Shown here: in pieces, positions 61,704 to 64,000 of the stretch
Layout: every line of letters begins with the position of its first letter
Position numbering within the stretch: position 1 is the first letter of the stretch
Origin: DASQBT01 sp963746955
GTDB lineage: Bacteria > Pseudomonadota > Gammaproteobacteria > Burkholderiales > Thiobacillaceae
NCBI GenBank assembly: GCA_963746955.1
Contig: CAVVDR010000010.1
Location: forward strand, 1 to 64,000
DNA: 64,000 bases
Direction of reading: 5' to 3'
Made by a program: the position numbers and the translations under genes
Notes under the pieces: model-generated
The model's input: the letters and a program-made list of their open reading frames with translations, nothing else
Told to the model about the DNA's origin: nothing
Databases searched by the model: none

Positions 61704-61956
61704 TTCACCTCCCCGGGGCTCTTCCACCCGCTTGCCCAATCAGCATCACCAGCGCCCGGCGCCGTCCGCTGCATACTGTTGTCAGCCAGCGTTTCTATCG
61801 GACATCCCGGGTGAACCGGCGCCGGCAACGGCCATTCTCCCTTGGCCATCCTGATCATCTGAGCGGTATCGGTAAACTGGTCGAATTTGACGACCTCGCC
61901 AGCCGCGTTCAATTGAGCGATCACCGGCGCGCTAACGTAAAGCCGAGGGGTGCCCT
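61700..61956 (-). pseudogene. Truncated SnoaL/NTF2-like gene remnant
   Basis: The frame stopping at 61700 contains GTPRLYVSAPVIAQLNAAG and EVVKFDQFTDTAQMIRM, the last strands and helix of an NTF2-like domain, then a degenerate tail (GEWPLPAPVHPGCPIETL...). No N-terminal half, start codon or ribosome site is present upstream, where the flavodoxin gene ends. Confidence 0.5.
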
Positions 61957-62001
61957 GCAGGCGCGTCCCGGCGGCCGAAGGGAGCGAACTCGACGCCAGG
62001 A

Positions 62002-62589
62002 TTACGCCTCGCTCGCTGCGTTGGCATCGGGGAAGCCCCGACCTGCACCGTGAAGTGGCGCAACCAGGTTCGAAACTCGGTGCGCGAACCCTTCCACCGC
62101 GCGCCAGTCTGTGAACTCCACACAAGCGGTTGGGTCTGTGGGGCCGTTGGTCAGCCACATGATGAGTCTGATCACCAGCCGGTCCATGGGGCCATATCTT
62201 GGGTAGTCCAGCCTTCCGGCAAACACCCCGAGTTCGCGTGGCGCCCAGGTCGTCTTTCGCCTGAAGGAGCGAACATACGGGTTCGACTCGGGGGTGTCTT
62301 TGCCGGGCTTGCGAGCGACGACATTGACCGAGAAGAACGCGCTGACCTTCTGATCAAGCGCCTCGCGGTTGGCCTCGATGAAGCGATAGACGTCGGGACG
62401 GTGCCTCCCGTAGCGGATGCTCGCCCCGACAACAACCAGTTCAAACGGCGTGAGATCGAGGCCGGCGCCTCTGCCGATTTCGAACAGCTCAACCGTGTGA
62501 CCCACCGTCTCAAGCACTTCCTTCAGGCGATTGCAAATTGTCAACGTGTGCCCTTCGACAGTCGAGTAGGCGATGAGCGTGCGCGACAT
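62002..62589 (-). CDS. Flavodoxin-fold protein of the HemG/protoporphyrinogen-oxidase type
   Basis: 195 residues. TLIAYSTVEGHTLTICNRL is the FMN phosphate loop. FELVVVGASIRYGRHRPDVYRFIEANREAL, AFFSVNVVARKPGKDTPESNPYVRSF and the FAGRLDYPRYGPMDRLVIRLIMW segment are typical of menaquinone-dependent protoporphyrinogen dehydrogenases. Its role in haem synthesis is possible but not certain. It starts 11 bp after the attC at 62600-62662. Confidence 0.85.
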   Translation of the reverse strand: MSRTLIAYSTVEGHTLTICNRLKEVLETVGHTVELFEIGRGAGLDLTPFELVVVGASIRYGRHRPDVYRFIEANREALDQKVSAFFSVNVVARKPGKDTPESNPYVRSFRRKTTWAPRELGVFAGRLDYPRYGPMDRLVIRLIMWLTNGPTDPTACVEFTDWRAVEGFAHRVSNLVAPLHGAGRGFPDANAASEA

Positions 62590-62599
62590 GAGTTGCGAG

Positions 62600-62662
62600 G
62601 TCTAACGTAAAAGTAAGGGGCTGCGCGCTTTTGCGCAGTCCCCCTTGACTGCAAGGTTGGGC
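62600..62662 (-). repeat. Integron attC site (best in window)
   Basis: On the minus strand: R'' GCCCAAC 13 bp after a stop codon, L'' CTTGCAGTCAAGG, inner stem GGGACTGCGC-AAAA-GCGCGCAGCCCC, L' CCTTACTTTTAC, R' GTTAGAC (perfect GTTRRRY). AGTCAAGGGG pairs with CCCCTTACT leaving one extrahelical base. 63 bp. A drifted copy is at 63810-63872. Confidence 0.85.
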
Positions 62663-62675
62663 GGTTCCCTATGAA

Positions 62676-63086
62676 TCATTGTGAGCCATTACCGGGTTTG
62701 GCCGCTTTTTCAGCAGGCTGATCCTGTGGCTTGGGTTCAATTGTCCAAAACCTCTTGATCTGCGCGAGTACGCCGCCGATCAGGAAGATAAACGCGAGAG
62801 CCCCCGCACTCTGACGCTGAAAAGTACCAACTAAATCTATTGCGGGTGGTTGCGTTAGAACAAGCATGCTGAATAGAACCGGCGCACTATAGAGTTGCAG
62901 AAGGGCAAGGCCTAGACTGACAGCGTCATCTTGTCTCAAGAATCGCTTCTTTTTAAGATATAGCGCGAAGATGTAGAGGCCAACAAACACGATTGCCGCA
63001 ACAATTACCCATCGAGTATCAAGTGTCAGAATGGCCAAACCAATGTCACTTAGAAAATCAGATTGTGCGTTTGTGTGGCTGCTCAT
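62676..63086 (-). CDS. Four-helix membrane protein, unrecognised
   Basis: 136 residues from ATG 63086. Helices at about 22-45 (WVIVAAIVFVGLYIFALYL), 60-75 (LGLALLQLYSAPVLFSMLVL) and 92-108 (GALAFIFLIGGVLAQI). Hydrophilic Pro/Lys tail. The ATGA overlap with the small gene before it suggests cotranslation. AT-richer than its surroundings. Followed by the attC at 62600. Confidence 0.65.
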   Translation of the reverse strand: MSSHTNAQSDFLSDIGLAILTLDTRWVIVAAIVFVGLYIFALYLKKKRFLRQDDAVSLGLALLQLYSAPVLFSMLVLTQPPAIDLVGTFQRQSAGALAFIFLIGGVLAQIKRFWTIEPKPQDQPAEKAAKPGNGSQ

Positions 63087-63229
63087 GAGTGTCTCCCCAA
63101 GATTAAGGGAAGTATTACTGCGCCAGCTATAAGGCCAACAATTGCGCCCCATACACCGGAAATCCATAGGCCAAGTAGTGCGCCTACTGCAGCCCCTAGA
63201 ATAATTCCACCTAATTGCTGGTCAGACAT
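63083..63229 (-). CDS. 48-residue glycine-zipper membrane peptide
   Basis: GGAGGT precedes ATG 63229. MSDQQLGGIILGAAVGALLG and then LWISGVWGAIVGLIAGAVIL form two glycine-zipper helices, ending LILGRHS. Such short GxxxG peptides oligomerise in membranes. Overlaps both neighbours (8 bp and 4 bp), a tightly coupled three-gene unit. Confidence 0.6.
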   Translation of the reverse strand: MSDQQLGGIILGAAVGALLGLWISGVWGAIVGLIAGAVILPLILGRHS

Positions 63230-63380
63230 AAACACCTCCAAACCATGAACCAATATACGGACTATATTCTGCCGCCCAACGTCGAAGCTCACCCTCGAAA
63301 GCAACTGGTGTGTTGATGCGGTAGATGCCTTCGGAAATTTCATGCACATTGGTCCCGGACTGTGGGTTCGTAATGGTCAT
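63222..63380 (-). CDS. 52-residue fragment resembling the start of an MBL-fold hydrolase
   Basis: AGGAG precedes ATG 63380. TNVHEISEGIYRINTPV is like the opening strand of metallo-beta-lactamase-fold hydrolases, but after residue 30 the sequence departs (LRRWAAEYSPYIGSWFGGVYV) and stops. No HxHxD motif. Either a truncated hydrolase whose signals still drive the next gene, or a small independent protein. Confidence 0.45.
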   Translation of the reverse strand: MTITNPQSGTNVHEISEGIYRINTPVAFEGELRRWAAEYSPYIGSWFGGVYV

Positions 63381-63438
63381 CGGGCTCTCCTCATGGTGTA
63401 TTGGGGAATTGTGGCGTCTGGACACCTGTCGCGCAACG

Positions 63439-63783
63439 TTACTCTTGCCTGACTATATCGACCGAGATCTCCACCGCCGGAATCGTTCCTCTGTTCTCAA
63501 GCCAGTGTGTGGTGTTCCTGTCCTCGGGCCAGCCCACTCCCGGCCCATAGTCGGTAGCGACCCCATTTCGATGGTCAGTGATCGTTCCTTGCAGGATGTA
63601 GACGGTGCCTGGTCTGCCTTTATGGTCGTGAACCGGGCCGAAGACGCCTCCAGGCTCGATGGTCACCATACGCATTCGAAGCTGGCGCCCTGCCATGCCC
63701 TCGATCTCAGGGCCCAGGTCAACCGTTGCAAGTAACTTCACCGTCACCCCTTTCGTCTCAGGTGCCACCTGTTCGTTGCTCAT
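63439..63783 (-). CDS. Cupin-domain protein
   Basis: 114 residues. VTIEPGGVFGPVHDHKGRPGTVYILQG (motif 1: His, His, Glu-like) and GPGVGWPEDRNTTHWLENRG (motif 2 His). Single-barrel cupin; metal-binding expected. AAGGA precedes ATG 63783. It is 58 bp from the next start with no attC between. Confidence 0.85.
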   Translation of the reverse strand: MSNEQVAPETKGVTVKLLATVDLGPEIEGMAGRQLRMRMVTIEPGGVFGPVHDHKGRPGTVYILQGTITDHRNGVATDYGPGVGWPEDRNTTHWLENRGTIPAVEISVDIVRQE

Positions 63784-63809
63784 CGTGCCGTCCTTTCTGT
63801 AGTTCCAGG

Positions 63810-63872
63810 GCCTGTCATAAAAGTAAGGGGCTGCGCGCATTTGCGCAGTCCCGCTTGACTGCCGGGTCAAGC
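63810..63872 (-). repeat. attC-like palindrome (degenerate copy of 62600-62662)
   Basis: Contains the same AAAAGTAAGGGGCTGCGCGC and TTTGCGCAGTCCC / CTTGACTGC words as 62600-62662 in the same order, but both R cores have drifted (GACAGGC, GCTTGAC). It lies between the partial gene at the edge and the cupin gene. Confidence 0.65.
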
Positions 63873-63888
63873 ATTTTTCGCATCACTT

Positions 63889-64000
63889 CTAGTGCCACTG
63901 CCCAAGCATCAGGGCGACAAACATGAGGCCGACAAAGGTCGAGGGCAGACTCAAGACGCATCCAACGGCAGAAAGTATCGCGGCCTTGCCCTTGAACCGT
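63889..64000 (-). CDS. Membrane protein, C-terminal part (5' end outside window)
   Basis: The frame reads RFKGKAAILSAVGCVLSLPS and on to a hydrophobic TFVGLMFVALMLGQWH before TAG 63891-63889. One terminal membrane helix pair is visible. It continues beyond the window on the minus strand and is followed by the degenerate attC. Confidence 0.5.
   Translation of the reverse strand, partial: RFKGKAAILSAVGCVLSLPSTFVGLMFVALMLGQWH

Overview
The window is GC-rich bacterial chromosome. It most likely comes from a sulfur-oxidising betaproteobacterium of the Nitrosomonadales / Thiobacillus / Sulfuricella / Sideroxydans type. The main reasons are an aprM-aprB-aprA operon (AprM-type membrane anchor, typical of sulfur oxidisers), the glyA-nrdR-ribD ... 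ribE-ribBX-ribH-nusB-thiL-pgpA-pncC housekeeping block, a PEP-CTERM protein with a sigma-54-type promoter, and tesA, pmbA and yjgA in betaproteobacterial form. The organism assignment is inference; no rRNA is present.

Layout. 0-3 kb: the end of a thioredoxin-like gene, then tRNA-Lys(UUU). A 41-bp copy of the tRNA 3' end recurs 2.16 kb downstream. Between the two copies lie the C-terminal remnant of a tyrosine integrase, a stop-interrupted coiled-coil gene and a PEP-CTERM gene, so this is a decayed tRNA-integrated element. 3-17 kb: an orphan Fic-domain gene, DUF1428, several small secreted or envelope proteins (SYLF, YXWGXW lipoprotein, EF-hand, a glycine-zipper gene with an internal TAG), a complete tripartite RND efflux operon (outer-membrane factor, adaptor, permease), a START-like secreted protein and a 5'-truncated outer-membrane barrel. 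17.5-20.8 kb: aprMBA (APS reductase run in the oxidative direction, with its membrane anchor) behind a good sigma-70-type promoter. 20.8-24.5 kb: a decayed patch with a DUF5615 toxin remnant, a type IV pilin with an intact sigma-54 promoter and terminator but a frameshift, an O-antigen-ligase/PglL-like gene with about five frame changes, and a frameshifted recX. 24.5-36.5 kb: recA, an orphan WYL-domain (BrxR/CapW-like) regulator, and the riboflavin/thiamine/one-carbon block. 36.7 kb: a 151-residue protein carrying the iron-site pattern of sulfur oxygenase reductase. 37.6-50.2 kb: a TRAP transporter (substrate-binding protein on one strand, the two membrane subunits on the other), an OmpA-like lipoprotein, tesA, pmbA, yjgA, a giant DUF748 protein, a membrane metallopeptidase and an FKBP isomerase.

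50.4-64 kb: about 18 short genes and gene fragments, all on the minus strand. They are mostly small stand-alone redox, detoxification and binding proteins. Between several of them, beginning a few bases after a stop codon, sit 60-70 bp imperfect palindromes with integron attC architecture (RYYYAAC ... GTTRRRY cores, extrahelical bases in the arms). I read this as a chromosomal integron cassette array, or an integrase-less attC cluster. It runs off the right edge, and no intI gene is inside the window.

GC-rich palindromic repeats (six copies seen) are scattered between operons from 21 to 48 kb. Open reading frames opposite the large genes (RND, recA, ribBX, glyA, DUF748) are GC-skew shadows and were left out.
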